From positions 1,872,270 to 1,936,269 of the forward strand of contig NC_015666.1 of assembly GCF_000217715.1 (NCBI RefSeq): DNA of 64,000 nt, written 5' to 3'. Origin of the DNA: Halopiger xanaduensis SH-6. GTDB lineage: Archaea; Halobacteriota; Halobacteria; Halobacteriales; Natrialbaceae. Below are positions 18,701 through 25,920 of this stretch, one piece after another (position 1 is the stretch's first letter; every line of letters begins with the position of its first letter). A model generated the notes under the pieces. The model did no database searches, was not told the origin of the DNA, and saw only the letters and a program-made list of their open reading frames with translations. A program made the position numbers and the translations under genes.

Positions 18701-19935
18701 AAGTTGCGCTTCAGCAGATAGAGGAGCTTCTCGACCTGGTACTCGTTTAACGTGTCCGGATCCTCCTCGAGGATCGCGGGCTCGGGTCGAACCTCGATAC
18801 CCTCGAGCTGGGTCGGACCGTCGTCTTCGTCCTCCTCGTCGTCGTTCAACAGCGACTGCACCGTCTCGAGCAGGCCGGCCGTCTTGCTGCCGGCGGTTTT
18901 CTCGTAGAGATCGTACCGTTTCAGCAGGCGCCGGGTTTCGTCTTCGATGACGATCCGCCGACCGTTTTCGTCGGCCTTCTCCTTGATTCCGTCGTCGGAG
19001 TACTTGATCGCCGTCCGAAGTTTGCCCGAGAGGAACGCCTGCAGTTCGTCCTCGATCTCGTTCAGGTACGGCTCGATCAGGTAGTACTTCTTCTCGTTTT
19101 CCCGCTCCGAGTGGAAGATGACGACGCAGGCGTAGGGTTTGTTCACCCAGTAGCGCTCGACCTCCTGAAAGTGGGTCTTCTTCTCCATCGGCACGGCCTT
19201 CTCGAGGTCGTACCGGTTGGTCAGCGTCGTCGCGCCGTCGGCCGTCGAGAAAAACTCGTCCTCGTCGAAATCCTCCTGCACGTTGACGGTCCGTTCCTCG
19301 ACGACGTCGTCGAGTTCCATGGCGCGATCCGCGCCCGCCGAGAGCCGCTCCTCGAGCGTGTCGGGATCGAACCCGAGCGCGTCCTCCTCGTCGTGTTCGA
19401 CGACCTCGCCGTCGCTATCGTGCGGCCGGGAACCGTCGTCCTCGTAGTAGTACTCCCACTTGTAGTGTTCCCAGGTCCAGACGTCCTTGACGACCGGCGT
19501 CGTCTCCGGATCGACGTACTCGAGAAACTCGTCCCACAGCGTCTCCGCGTTGTCCCCTGCGATCGGCAGCACGCGATCCGTCAGCTCGTCCGGATGGTAG
19601 CCGAGATAGGATTCGGGATCGAACGCGACCTGCTCCCAGTCGTCGCCGCTCGGGACCGTCGACGCGTCCGTTTCGCCCGTCTCGAGGCCGAGCTGGTCGT
19701 CGTCGGGAGCCGGATCGTCCGGATACAGCGTCGAAACGTCGTCACCGTACCCGTGCTCCACCATGAAATCTTCCCACGTATATTCGCCGACCCGGACCGA
19801 CGACCCGGACTCCGAATCGGAGCCCGAATCGGAACCGGCGGCCCGCTCGTCTGCCGACGCGGAGTCGGACGCCTCACCCGAAGCAAAATCCCCGGCGTCC
19901 GACCGGTCACCCTCGTCAATAGCCATTGACTCCAT
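15742..19935 (-). CDS. pilB: Type IV pilus assembly ATPase PilB with long acidic C-terminal tail
   Basis: Hexameric secretion ATPase that powers pilus assembly. 1397 residues from the chosen ATG at 19935; GTG at 19947 and ATG at 19926 are alternatives, and a GGTGAGGG-like SD precedes 19935. Walker A GGTASGKTT is near residue 550, the Asp box around SIEDTREVELPQ, and Walker B with IVMGEIRGEEGRT follows. The family core ends around residue 858. Beyond it lies about 540 residues of Ser/Asp/Glu-rich low complexity, including four identical 27-bp repeats. Core assignment is secure; the tail is unusual and of unknown role. Confidence 0.92.
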   Translation of the reverse strand: MESMAIDEGDRSDAGDFASGEASDSASADERAAGSDSGSDSESGSSVRVGEYTWEDFMVEHGYGDDVSTLYPDDPAPDDDQLGLETGETDASTVPSGDDWEQVAFDPESYLGYHPDELTDRVLPIAGDNAETLWDEFLEYVDPETTPVVKDVWTWEHYKWEYYYEDDGSRPHDSDGEVVEHDEEDALGFDPDTLEERLSAGADRAMELDDVVEERTVNVQEDFDEDEFFSTADGATTLTNRYDLEKAVPMEKKTHFQEVERYWVNKPYACVVIFHSERENEKKYYLIEPYLNEIEDELQAFLSGKLRTAIKYSDDGIKEKADENGRRIVIEDETRRLLKRYDLYEKTAGSKTAGLLETVQSLLNDDEEDEDDGPTQLEGIEVRPEPAILEEDPDTLNEYQVEKLLYLLKRNFIGYERIDGIKHDINVEDISVDGYNSPVFVYHSDYEQIITNVYHGEDELDDFVVKLAQRSGKGISKRLPQVDATLPDGSRAQLTLGQEVSDHGTNYTIRQFKDVPFTPIDLINWNTFSLDEMAFLWLCIENHKSLIFAGGTASGKTTSLNAVSLFIPSSAKIVSIEDTREVELPQRNWIASVTRPSFSDDEQGDVDEFDLLEAALRQRPDYIVMGEIRGEEGRTLFQVMSTGHTTYTTFHADSVDEVLKRFTTDPINVSKTMFTALDLVSIQTQTRVQGRKVRRNKSLTEINHYEAENDEINVQDVYQWQAETDEYLKMGDSNTLEEIQFDRGWSREKLEEELFKRKVILAYLIKNGLNTYAEVAATAQAFINDPDTILTLIANGQLENSLEDLREMESVLIDVDQEKEELVPRPEATGETYNTSVDVLERAEESLFEDYRGKVPSGLASALGDLDEEEPIEVDGDDESFDDSIDDVDDGWGIDEQSTASTDDGFTTAGTDDQPAWITDDTNFDIGFDEGSSPTADDGASAQSWTAGADASSTAENAAEAGADSTASTAGSSGGDREISTGQFDMSPIETQSAAGGRSASSARQGAGSTADAESDPIVFSADDAPDDGGFGGLFDNMDETLNEMDEVDETQSSSDPVDADGAADEPVFTEGDSASIFDPEADAGPSFGDFTDELEDARPSASEPGTESESKSESESASDSNGASNAATMTATESAPADPEPEPESDTDSEQESEPEPPTIDIDEPSPSTDTDAADPAPGGGNETAETEAVTFDEDDIAADDSDGGTDDGDSVDDGDGETAEPAPPIETDAEPPTIDVDRSADQNDSDGTAADEANAETVSDELDAETVSDELDAETVSDELDAETVSDELDAETAPDETAASEGSESPTPSEPESESTNDDGTDSQDGDGESIFGPESDSIFSDDDAPDSPDEANAADESESLFGDSAETGDDSGDESDSIFDATGTESDDEETDT
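16051..16158 (-). repeat. Four perfect 27-bp tandem repeats inside the pilB tail
   Basis: Four identical 27-bp units (16051-16077, 16078-16104, 16105-16131, 16132-16158) encode the 9-residue unit VSDELDAET, and degenerate units flank them. Identity at third codon positions shows recent expansion by slippage or unequal exchange; copy number may vary between strains. Confidence 0.95.
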
Positions 19936-19947
19936 CCAAACCCTCAC

Positions 19948-20295
19948 CCTTCAAAAAATTCATGTTCTCATTACCACTTCTGATAACGAGATCCGCATCG
20001 AGCGTTCGGTCGAGGGAAATCGGCTATCCCAACGTATCTAGTTCCTAACCGATGGGAATAGCCAGCAGATACTCCCTGTTCTACTCAACTTACTGAACTA
20101 ATTCGGTATAAATAGTGACTCCCGTTCGCACAGGCGGTGGCAGCGGACTCGGGCTGGAAGCCCCTCGAGCGCTCGAGTCGGCCGTTTAGAACGGCGATTC
20201 AGGGGTTGGCTCTCCGCTACTGATGCAGGAACGGTGGGCTCGAGGAAACGGCGTCGCCTCGAGTACTCGGTGACAGAATCGGTCGTGGTGACGTT
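19948..20295. other. Intergenic region without a supported gene
   Basis: Region upstream of pilB. Its open frames lack the acidic composition of real proteins here. An AT-rich stretch (about 19960-20120) probably holds the pilB promoter. A 14-bp palindrome CTCGAGCGCTCGAG lies at 20164-20177. Nothing else is recognised. Confidence 0.5.
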
Positions 20296-20546
20296 TAGCG
20301 TGGCGGGACGCAGGCATGGATGAGTCGGCGTGGCGGGATTCGAACTACGCCCGAGAACCTGCTCGCTGCGCTCGCAGAACCTCGGTCTACTTCGAATCCC
20401 GCAGTACCCGTTGCGGTCGCTCACGTTCGTTCACGACCGGCAACGGGCGTGGCGGGATTCGAACCACGCGAACGGCTCGCTTCGCTCGCCGTTCTCTCAT
20501 TCGAATCTCCGGGGCCGCTCGCTCCTCACGAATTGTTCGTCGCGAG
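20296..20546 (-). repeat. Decayed tandem copies of the tRNA-Arg 3' end
   Basis: The sequence GGCGTGGCGGGATTCGAA, the complement of the T-arm plus acceptor end of the adjacent tRNA-Arg, recurs at about 20328 and 20446, and the shorter GCGTGGCGGGA recurs at about 20298. All copies lie downstream of the tRNA 3' end. Copies are spaced about 118 and 102 bp. After each of the two longer copies comes an inverted partner TTCGAATC(C/T)C, so each unit can fold on itself. It looks like a series of att-type duplications or tRNA-derived repeats; no integrase is present. Confidence 0.7.
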
Positions 20547-20619
20547 CGGGCGTGGCGGGATTCGAACCCACGATCAGAAGGTTAGGAACCTTCTGCCCTC
20601 TCCGCTAGGCCACACGCCC
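20547..20619 (-). tRNA. tRNA-Arg (anticodon CCT)
   Basis: A 73-nt gene read on the minus strand. The acceptor stem GGGCGTG pairs with CACGCCC; the D arm GCCTAGCGGAGAGGGC, the anticodon stem GAAGG/CCTTC with loop TTCCTAA (anticodon CCT, Arg AGG codons) and the T arm GTGGG TTCGAAT CCCGC are all present. Discriminator base G; CCA is not encoded. No intron. Confidence 0.95.
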
Positions 20620-20632
20620 CGGAAAAACCGCG

Positions 20633-20935
20633 TTAGTTGGTTTCCGTTTCGGTCTGCGTCTCGCTTTCCTCGGAGGTAACCGGCTCCGTGTCGACGAAGT
20701 CGTCGTTGTCGTCCTCGTCGAGGTCGTCGAAGTCGCCGGTTTCACGCATCTCCTCGAGTTCCGTTTCGACCTTTTCACGGCCCTTCTGGAACTCGCCCAT
20801 GGCCTCGCCGGTGGAGCGGGCGAGCTTCGGGATCTTGTTCGCCCCGAAGAGCAGAATGGCGATGAAAAGGATGATCAGTAGTTCCGGACCCCCGGGTGCA
20901 CCGGGGATGAACAGCGGTGCAATTTCGGCTACCAT
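20633..20935 (-). CDS. tatA: Twin-arginine translocase subunit TatA
   Basis: Pore-forming subunit of the Tat export system, which haloarchaea use for most secreted proteins. 100 residues: a short N-terminus, a hydrophobic helix with PELLIILFIAILLFG, the hinge and amphipathic helix ANKIPKLARSTGEAMGEFQKG, then an acidic tail. The ATG at 20935 is chosen because a TATA box (GGTTATAATT) lies 25-35 nt upstream; the longer reading frame to 20962 would overlap that promoter. It probably serves Tat substrates such as those at 31606 and 62511. Confidence 0.95.
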   Translation of the reverse strand: MVAEIAPLFIPGAPGGPELLIILFIAILLFGANKIPKLARSTGEAMGEFQKGREKVETELEEMRETGDFDDLDEDDNDDFVDTEPVTSEESETQTETETN

Positions 20936-20960
20936 CTCTATGCGTGGCTTACCCGCTGGC

Positions 20961-20971
20961 AATTATAACCT
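20961..20971 (-). promoter_or_regulatory. TATA box of tatA
   Basis: Minus-strand GGTTATAATT is centred about 30 nt before the tatA ATG, giving a nearly leaderless mRNA. Confidence 0.6.
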
Positions 20972-21029
20972 TTTTGGACCACTCAGTTAAGCAAGAGCCA
21001 GCGAGCCGCCCCTCGAGCGTAATATCCGT

Positions 21030-21143
21030 CTAGAAACGATGTACGACAATGGACAAGGGAGTAACGGCGGCGATTGCAAGCCAGAGCGTTGTGATTCCGG
21101 CTTCGTCTCGCCTTCTGGCTCGACTCGTCTGCCGTTTCGACAT
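21030..21143 (-). CDS. Possible 37-residue small membrane protein
   Basis: An ORF too short for routine calling lies in the 432-bp gap between tatA and the peroxiredoxin gene. It encodes a strongly basic N-terminus (MSKRQTSRARRRDEAG) followed by a hydrophobic segment of about 17 residues and a short end. Basic-then-hydrophobic is what a small tail-anchored or signal-like protein would show. No TATA box is convincing (GATAACAG is a weak candidate), and composition is unlike the acidic neighbours. It could be chance. Confidence 0.3.
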   Translation of the reverse strand: MSKRQTSRARRRDEAGITTLWLAIAAVTPLSIVVHRF

Positions 21144-21367
21144 CGACCGTCCGACGACTGTTATCGGCTGAATACGCCCGAATAGACGACCAGAAGGCCG
21201 AACCGCGTATCAGGTCTCGCTGGTACGTTTCTAAAACTCCGATTGCGCTCGTTCGCCCGTTTGGATCGGTGCGGATCCACGGTCCGTCGAGCCGCCATCG
21301 ATCGGAGCGCGACCAGTCCGTTCCGCGAACGAAACTATCTTTCCTGCTTGCACGTAATAGACGACTG

Positions 21368-21847
21368 ATGGCAACGAGTGGAGATTCCGCACCCGACTTC
21401 ACCGCACCGCTCGCAAACGGCGACATCGAGTCCTTCACGCTCTCGGAGCGCCTCGAAGACGACGCACCGATCGTCCTCGCCTTTTTCCCCGGTTCGTTCA
21501 CCGGCGTCTGCACCGACGAGATGTGCACGTTCCAGGACCGGCTCGCGAACTTCAACGACCTCGACGCGACGGTCTACGGCATCAGCCGCGACACGCCGTT
21601 CACGCTCAACGAGTTCCGCGACCAGAACGGCCTCGAGTTCGGCCTCATCAGCGACCTGAACAAGGAGATCATCGACGAGTACGACCTCGAGATGGACTTC
21701 GACGATCTGGGCGTCTACGGCGTCGCCAAGCGCTCGGTGTTCGTCGTCGACGGCGACGGCGAGATCACCTACGCGTGGGTTAGCGACGACCCCGGCGTCG
21801 AACCCGACTACGACGAGGTCGAGGACGCCGTCGAGGCGGCAGCCTAA
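21368..21847 (+). CDS. Peroxiredoxin (thiol peroxidase, AhpC/TSA family)
   Basis: Reduces peroxides with a reactive Cys. 159 residues, thioredoxin-like fold. Peroxidatic Cys48 in PGSFTGVCTDEMC, with Cys53 five residues later as a possible resolving partner. The rest matches the family (DLDATVYGISRDTPFTLNEF, then FVVDGDGEITYAWV). A TATA-like AAACTATC about 31 nt upstream supports the ATG at 21368 with almost no leader. It adds to the window's oxidative-defence genes (Mn catalase, KatG). Confidence 0.93.
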   Translation: MATSGDSAPDFTAPLANGDIESFTLSERLEDDAPIVLAFFPGSFTGVCTDEMCTFQDRLANFNDLDATVYGISRDTPFTLNEFRDQNGLEFGLISDLNKEIIDEYDLEMDFDDLGVYGVAKRSVFVVDGDGEITYAWVSDDPGVEPDYDEVEDAVEAAA

Positions 21848-21913
21848 CGCGACTCGCACGCAACCGACCGGCATCGTCGCAGCGCTTTTTTGGACTCGAG
21901 CCGACGTTCGCGT

Positions 21914-22726
21914 ATGAGCGATTCGACTGTCGACGACGAGCCCGGTCGCGTCTACGCCCCCGACGCCGAACACAGCTTCCCCGACGAGAAACTCAACGAG
22001 GTCCTCGAGTTCGTCGAGACCGACGAGGAGATCCAGACCTACCTCGAGGCCCAGAACGTCAACGCGGTCGATCGGATGCGGTACAACGATCACGGGGCGA
22101 AACACATCGAAATCGTCCGCAACCGGGCGCTCTGCCTCTACGACCTCCTGAAGGCCGGCGGCGTCGAGTTCCACGCCAAACAGCAGGGACTCGCGGAGGA
22201 AGACGAATCCGTCATCATCGCCCTGGCGGCGACGCTCCACGACGTCGGCCACGTCGTCCACCGGGACGAGCACGTCTACTACTCCATCCCGCTCGCGGCG
22301 GATATCCTCGATCGGGTACTGCCGAAGTTCTACGACCTCGCCGAGACCGTCCGCGTGAAAGGCGAGGTGCTCCACGCGATCCTCTGTCACCACACGGCCG
22401 AAACGCCGCTGACGACCGAGGCCGGCGTCATCCGCGTCGCCGACGCCCTCGATATGGAAAGCGGCCGCTCGCGCATCCCCTACGAGCAGGGCGGACGCGG
22501 GATCAACACCCTCTCGAGCCAAGCGATCCAGCGCGTCACCCTGACCGAGGGCGACAGCCGCCCCGTCATGGTCGAAATCGCGATGACCAACGCCGCCGGC
22601 GTCTACCAGGTCGACAACCTCCTCAAGGCGAAACTGCGCAACTCCGGCCTCGAGGACGAGATCCGGATCGTCGCGGTCAACACGAACGAGACGACCGACC
22701 AGCTCGTCGAGCGGATCGAGCTCTAA
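21914..22726 (+). CDS. HD-domain metal-dependent phosphohydrolase
   Basis: 270 residues with an HD domain: His near 60-64 (NDHGAKH), the HD pair His109-Asp110 in LHDVGH, HRDEH, a later CHH and VADALDMESGR. This suggests a phosphohydrolase acting on a nucleotide or other phosphate substrate, but the substrate is not evident. The C-terminus (about 190-270) is a small alpha/beta region. Its stop codon is followed directly by the structured repeat at 22727. Confidence 0.85.
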   Translation: MSDSTVDDEPGRVYAPDAEHSFPDEKLNEVLEFVETDEEIQTYLEAQNVNAVDRMRYNDHGAKHIEIVRNRALCLYDLLKAGGVEFHAKQQGLAEEDESVIIALAATLHDVGHVVHRDEHVYYSIPLAADILDRVLPKFYDLAETVRVKGEVLHAILCHHTAETPLTTEAGVIRVADALDMESGRSRIPYEQGGRGINTLSSQAIQRVTLTEGDSRPVMVEIAMTNAAGVYQVDNLLKAKLRNSGLEDEIRIVAVNTNETTDQLVERIEL

Positions 22727-22946
22727 AGACGAACTTTTCCTCTGCGGGTGCGCCACAGGCGCACCCGCAGAGGAAAACTTCGATGAAAAGCACTCCTCCT
22801 TCCCCGTCAGCCGCGCGTAGCGCGGCTTCTCGGTCAGTCGTCGGCCCGCTCGCAGCCGCCGGCTGCTCGCGGTGAGTGAATGGGGACAGCCTGCCCTCCC
22901 CCGAGTCACGGCTTCGCCGCAATTCGCGGCGAAACCGCTCCCGGCC
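22727..22946 (+). repeat. Structured intergenic repeat, copy A
   Basis: Begins AGACGAACTTTT directly after the stop of the HD gene. Contains a perfect 20-bp hairpin (22735-22754 with 22758-22777), then GATGAAAAGCA, CACTCCTCC, a 7-bp hairpin (22810-22826), GTCGTCGGCCCGCTCGC, a 6-bp hairpin around GCAGCC/GGCTGC, CCTGCCCTCCCC and GCTCCCGGCC. The same blocks occur in the same order in copy B at 42768-43215. It lies between convergent genes. No protein is supported. Confidence 0.8.
22735..22777. terminator. Perfect 20-bp hairpin, possible terminator
   Basis: A 20-bp inverted repeat with a 3-nt loop (ACA), TTTT on the left and AAAA on the right. Read on the minus strand the hairpin is followed by a T run, so it could stop transcription coming from 23004-23228; it could also shape the 3' end of the HD mRNA. 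Confidence 0.5.
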
Positions 22947-23003
22947 CAAAGGCAGTTAGAACTAAGCAGTCGATGTTATCGACGATGCAGCACGATCCGC
23001 AAT

Positions 23004-23228
23004 TTAAACCAGTTCGTACCGACCGTTCCGCCGCTCGAGGTGGCCGCGCTCGCGAAGGGTGCCGGTGATCGAGAGGACGGTGCTCTTGTTGACGTCGAGT
23101 GCCGACCGGAGTTCGTCGGCCGTCGCGCTGCCGAACGCCTCGAGATAGAGATAGACCAGCTTCGCGCGCGGCGAAGCGAGGTCCTCCGGCATCGACACGT
23201 CGAGTCCCTGCGCCGTTGTCGGGTTCAT
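23004..23228 (-). CDS. Small winged-helix transcriptional regulator
   Basis: 74 residues, a stand-alone winged helix: helix ASPRAKLVYLYLEAF, then SATADELRSALDVNKSTVLSITGTLRERGHLERR, typical of TrmB/ArsR-like haloarchaeal regulators. A TATA box (TTTATTATC, plus 23252-23260) lies about 28 nt upstream, giving a leaderless mRNA. No ligand domain. Target genes unknown. Confidence 0.85.
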   Translation of the reverse strand: MNPTTAQGLDVSMPEDLASPRAKLVYLYLEAFGSATADELRSALDVNKSTVLSITGTLRERGHLERRNGRYELV

Positions 23229-23251
23229 ACTCGATTTCCAGTGTTTCGACG

Positions 23252-23260
23252 ATAATAAAC
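23252..23260 (-). promoter_or_regulatory. TATA box of the winged-helix gene
   Basis: Minus-strand TTTATTATC centred about 28 nt upstream of the ATG at 23228. Confidence 0.6.
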
Positions 23261-23486
23261 CTATGTTACAACAGATGTCGAAATTCGGCCGTCTCCACCG
23301 ACCGAAATTCGGTTCCGTACAGTCGTGTAGAATCGCTGAACGCGCGTCTCTCGTCTGATACCGATCGATTATGGCCGATACGAGGGGTTTACCGATCGTC
23401 GTTCACTGGCAATCGGTCGCACGACCGGCGGTCGAAACGGCCGGCAAGCGGGTCGCTTTTGTGCGCGCCGACGACAATCGGTCACG

Positions 23487-23684
23487 ATGTCGACGCAACT
23501 TACCGTCCTCGCGCTTCTGGCCGGACTGTTCACCGGCGCGCTGTTTCGCTTTCTGAACGTTCCGATCCCCGCGCCGCCGGAGCTGCCCGGCATCATGGGG
23601 ATCGTCGGCATCTTCCTCGGCTACAGGGTCATCGAGTACTTCGACGTCGACGTCGCCGTCCTCCTCGAGGCGCTCGGCATCTGA
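23487..23684 (+). CDS. XapX-family small membrane protein
   Basis: 65 residues with two hydrophobic segments: an N-terminal helix (LTVLALLAGLFTGALFRFL), the Pro-rich turn VPIPAPPELPGIMG and a second helix ending LGYRVIEY. This matches the short XapX family found in archaea and bacteria, whose function is unknown. It faces the next small gene across a 45-bp gap. Confidence 0.85.
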   Translation: MSTQLTVLALLAGLFTGALFRFLNVPIPAPPELPGIMGIVGIFLGYRVIEYFDVDVAVLLEALGI

Positions 23685-23729
23685 CTGCGAGATAGAAACG
23701 GGTCACGGGCACGCAACCGCACGATTACG

Positions 23730-23915
23730 TCACGATTCCAACGCCATCGAGAGCCGCGACATCCCCCACGCGAAGCCGAGCACGATGACGAAACAGAGGT
23801 AGCTCAGCCCGATCGGGAGGACGATAACCGGGAGCGACTCGTAATAGAGGTAGCCGGCGCCGAGCAGCAGCGGCGCGAGAACCAGATTGACCTGAATGAA
23901 TCGCTCGAGGCTCAT
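23730..23915 (-). CDS. Small membrane protein, unknown
   Basis: 61 residues, two predicted membrane helices (about 8-27 and 30-53), beginning MSLERFIQVNLVLAP. No family recognised. Real coding is suggested by the clear hydrophobic periodicity and a frame filling the gap between XapX and sdhA. Confidence 0.65.
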   Translation of the reverse strand: MSLERFIQVNLVLAPLLLGAGYLYYESLPVIVLPIGLSYLCFVIVLGFAWGMSRLSMALES

Positions 23916-24075
23916 CTACTGCACGAGAGTCGATACGGGACGAAAGGGCTACCGGTCTCGAGCGATCGGCACGCGAGCGGTCGAAGCGAACCGGCGAGAG
24001 TCAGTCGGGTACTGGCCGCCGATCAGTGTTCAAACCCGAAAACGAATTCCGGTTCCGAAGCGAGACCCTGCGGCG

Positions 24076-25911
24076 TCAGTAACTGCGCTCTTTGGGCTCG
24101 TAGGTCTTGTTCTCGCCCTCGAGGATGACCGGACGGAAGAAGATGTCCGGGTCGCCCTCGTTCCAGGAGATCAGCGTGTGCTTGAGCCACTCGTCGTCCT
24201 TGCGCTCCTGGTGTTCCTTGCGCCAGTGGGCGCCGCGGAACTCGTCGCGGACCAGGGCGCCCAGCGCGATCGTCTCGGCGACGTCGATCAGGTTGCGCGT
24301 CTCGTAGGTCTGCTGGAGGTCCGTGTTGAACGTGCGCGAGGGGTCGTCGACGTAGACGTTCTGGTATTCCTCGCGGCACTCGCGGATGATCTTCAGCGCC
24401 TTCTTGACGCCTTCCTCGGTGCGGAAGACGTTGACGTAGTCGGTCATCGCCTGCTGAAGCTTCGCGCGGATCTCGGAGTGCTGAACGCCGCTGTCGCGGT
24501 CCATCAGGCGGTCGACGCGCTCGCGCTCGCGCTCGACGGCACGCTCGAGCATGCCTTCCGCGTCTGCCGTGACGCCGCCGTCGGCCGCGACGCCGCTTGC
24601 CGTATCGAGGCCGGCGCTGCCGGGCTGGACCGGCAGTTCGGTGTCGTCGTCTTCGACGTCGTCGCCGTAGCCGGTGCGGATCTCGGGCGCGCCGAGATCC
24701 TCGCCGGCGGCGTGTTGGCCAGCGCGCTTGCCGAAGACGATGAGTTCGGGCAGGGCGTTGCCGCCTAAGCGATTCCCGCCGTGAACGGAGACGCAGGCGC
24801 ACTCGCCGGCCGCGTAGAGGCCGTTGACGCAGGTCTGGCCGTTCTCGTCGACCTCGATGCCGCCCATCGCATAGTGCTGGCCGGGCTTGACCGGCATCGG
24901 CTCGACGAGGCCGTCGACGCCCTCGAAGTCCTCCGCGAGGTGGAGGATGTTCTCGAGGCGGTCCATGATGCGGTCCTCGCCGAGGTGGCGCATGTCGAGG
25001 TGGACGTACTCGTCCTCGATCCCGCGGCCCTCGCCGACCTCGGTGAGTTCGGCGCGGGCGACGACGTCGCGGGAGGCGAGCTCGCCGGAGTTGTTCGCGT
25101 AGCCGTACTCGAACATGAACCGCTCGCCCTCGCTGTTGTAGAGGATGCCACCCTCGCCGCGGACGCCCTCGGAGATCAGGACGCCGGTCGAGGGGAGGGA
25201 GGTCGGGTGGAACTGGATGAACTCCATGTCCTCGAGGGGCGCGCCCGCTCGGTAGGCCATCGCGTGGCCGTCGCCGGTACAGGAGACGGCGTTGGTGGTG
25301 TGGTCGAAGGCCTGGCCGGGACCCCCGGTCGCGAGGACGACGCCGTTGTTCGCCTTGAACCCTTCAATCGTACCGGACTGGACGTCGTAGCCGACGACGC
25401 CGTGGCACTCGCGGTCCTTGGGGTCGTCCTCGTCGGTCGTGACGAGGTTCATCACGTACCACTCGTCGTAGACCTGAATGCCCCGCTTGACGACCTGCTC
25501 GTACATCGTGTGCAGCAGGTGGTGGCCGGTCTCGGCGCCGGCGTAGGTGGTGCGGGGGTAGGAGAGGCCGCCGAACGGCCGCTGAGAGACGCGTCCGTCC
25601 TCTTCACGGGAAAACGGCATTCCCCAGTGTTCGAGGTTCATCGTCTCCTCGGGGGCGTTCTTGGCGAGGGTCTCGACCGCCGGAGCGTCGCCCAGGTAGT
25701 CCGACCCCTTCATCGTGTCGTAGGCGTGGAGCTCCCAGTCGTCGCCCTCCTGGAGTGCGGCGTTGATGCCCCCTTCGGCCGCGCCGGTGTGGCTGCGGAC
25801 CGGGTGGAGCTTCGAGACGATTGCCGTGTCGGCTCCCGCCTCGTGCGCTGCGATCGCGGCTCGGAGGCCGGCGCCGCCCGCGCCGACCACGATGACGTCG
25901 TGTTCGTACAT
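24076..25911 (-). CDS. sdhA: Succinate dehydrogenase flavoprotein subunit
   Basis: Oxidises succinate to fumarate with FAD at the cytoplasmic face of the membrane. 611 residues. FAD-binding GAGGAGLRAA at the N-terminus, His41 in SHTGAAEGGINAA as the expected covalent FAD attachment site, then the substrate region around HPTSLPSTGVLISEG, the GG-HYAMGG segment and an Arg-containing C-terminal helical domain. Length is normal. Last gene of sdhCDBA, 9 nt after sdhB. Confidence 0.97.
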   Translation of the reverse strand: MYEHDVIVVGAGGAGLRAAIAAHEAGADTAIVSKLHPVRSHTGAAEGGINAALQEGDDWELHAYDTMKGSDYLGDAPAVETLAKNAPEETMNLEHWGMPFSREEDGRVSQRPFGGLSYPRTTYAGAETGHHLLHTMYEQVVKRGIQVYDEWYVMNLVTTDEDDPKDRECHGVVGYDVQSGTIEGFKANNGVVLATGGPGQAFDHTTNAVSCTGDGHAMAYRAGAPLEDMEFIQFHPTSLPSTGVLISEGVRGEGGILYNSEGERFMFEYGYANNSGELASRDVVARAELTEVGEGRGIEDEYVHLDMRHLGEDRIMDRLENILHLAEDFEGVDGLVEPMPVKPGQHYAMGGIEVDENGQTCVNGLYAAGECACVSVHGGNRLGGNALPELIVFGKRAGQHAAGEDLGAPEIRTGYGDDVEDDDTELPVQPGSAGLDTASGVAADGGVTADAEGMLERAVERERERVDRLMDRDSGVQHSEIRAKLQQAMTDYVNVFRTEEGVKKALKIIRECREEYQNVYVDDPSRTFNTDLQQTYETRNLIDVAETIALGALVRDEFRGAHWRKEHQERKDDEWLKHTLISWNEGDPDIFFRPVILEGENKTYEPKERSY

Positions 25912-25920
25912 AGATTAGGG

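Noticed and set aside
20296-20619. An intact integrative element at the tRNA-Arg gene
   Set aside because: Fragments are only about 100 bp apart and no integrase or phage gene lies nearby.
20316-20679. Overlapping plus-strand reading frames encoding repeated RGGIRT/AGFEP-like segments
   Set aside because: They are translations of the antisense of tRNA-Arg and its 3' fragments; such frames are well-known spurious calls.
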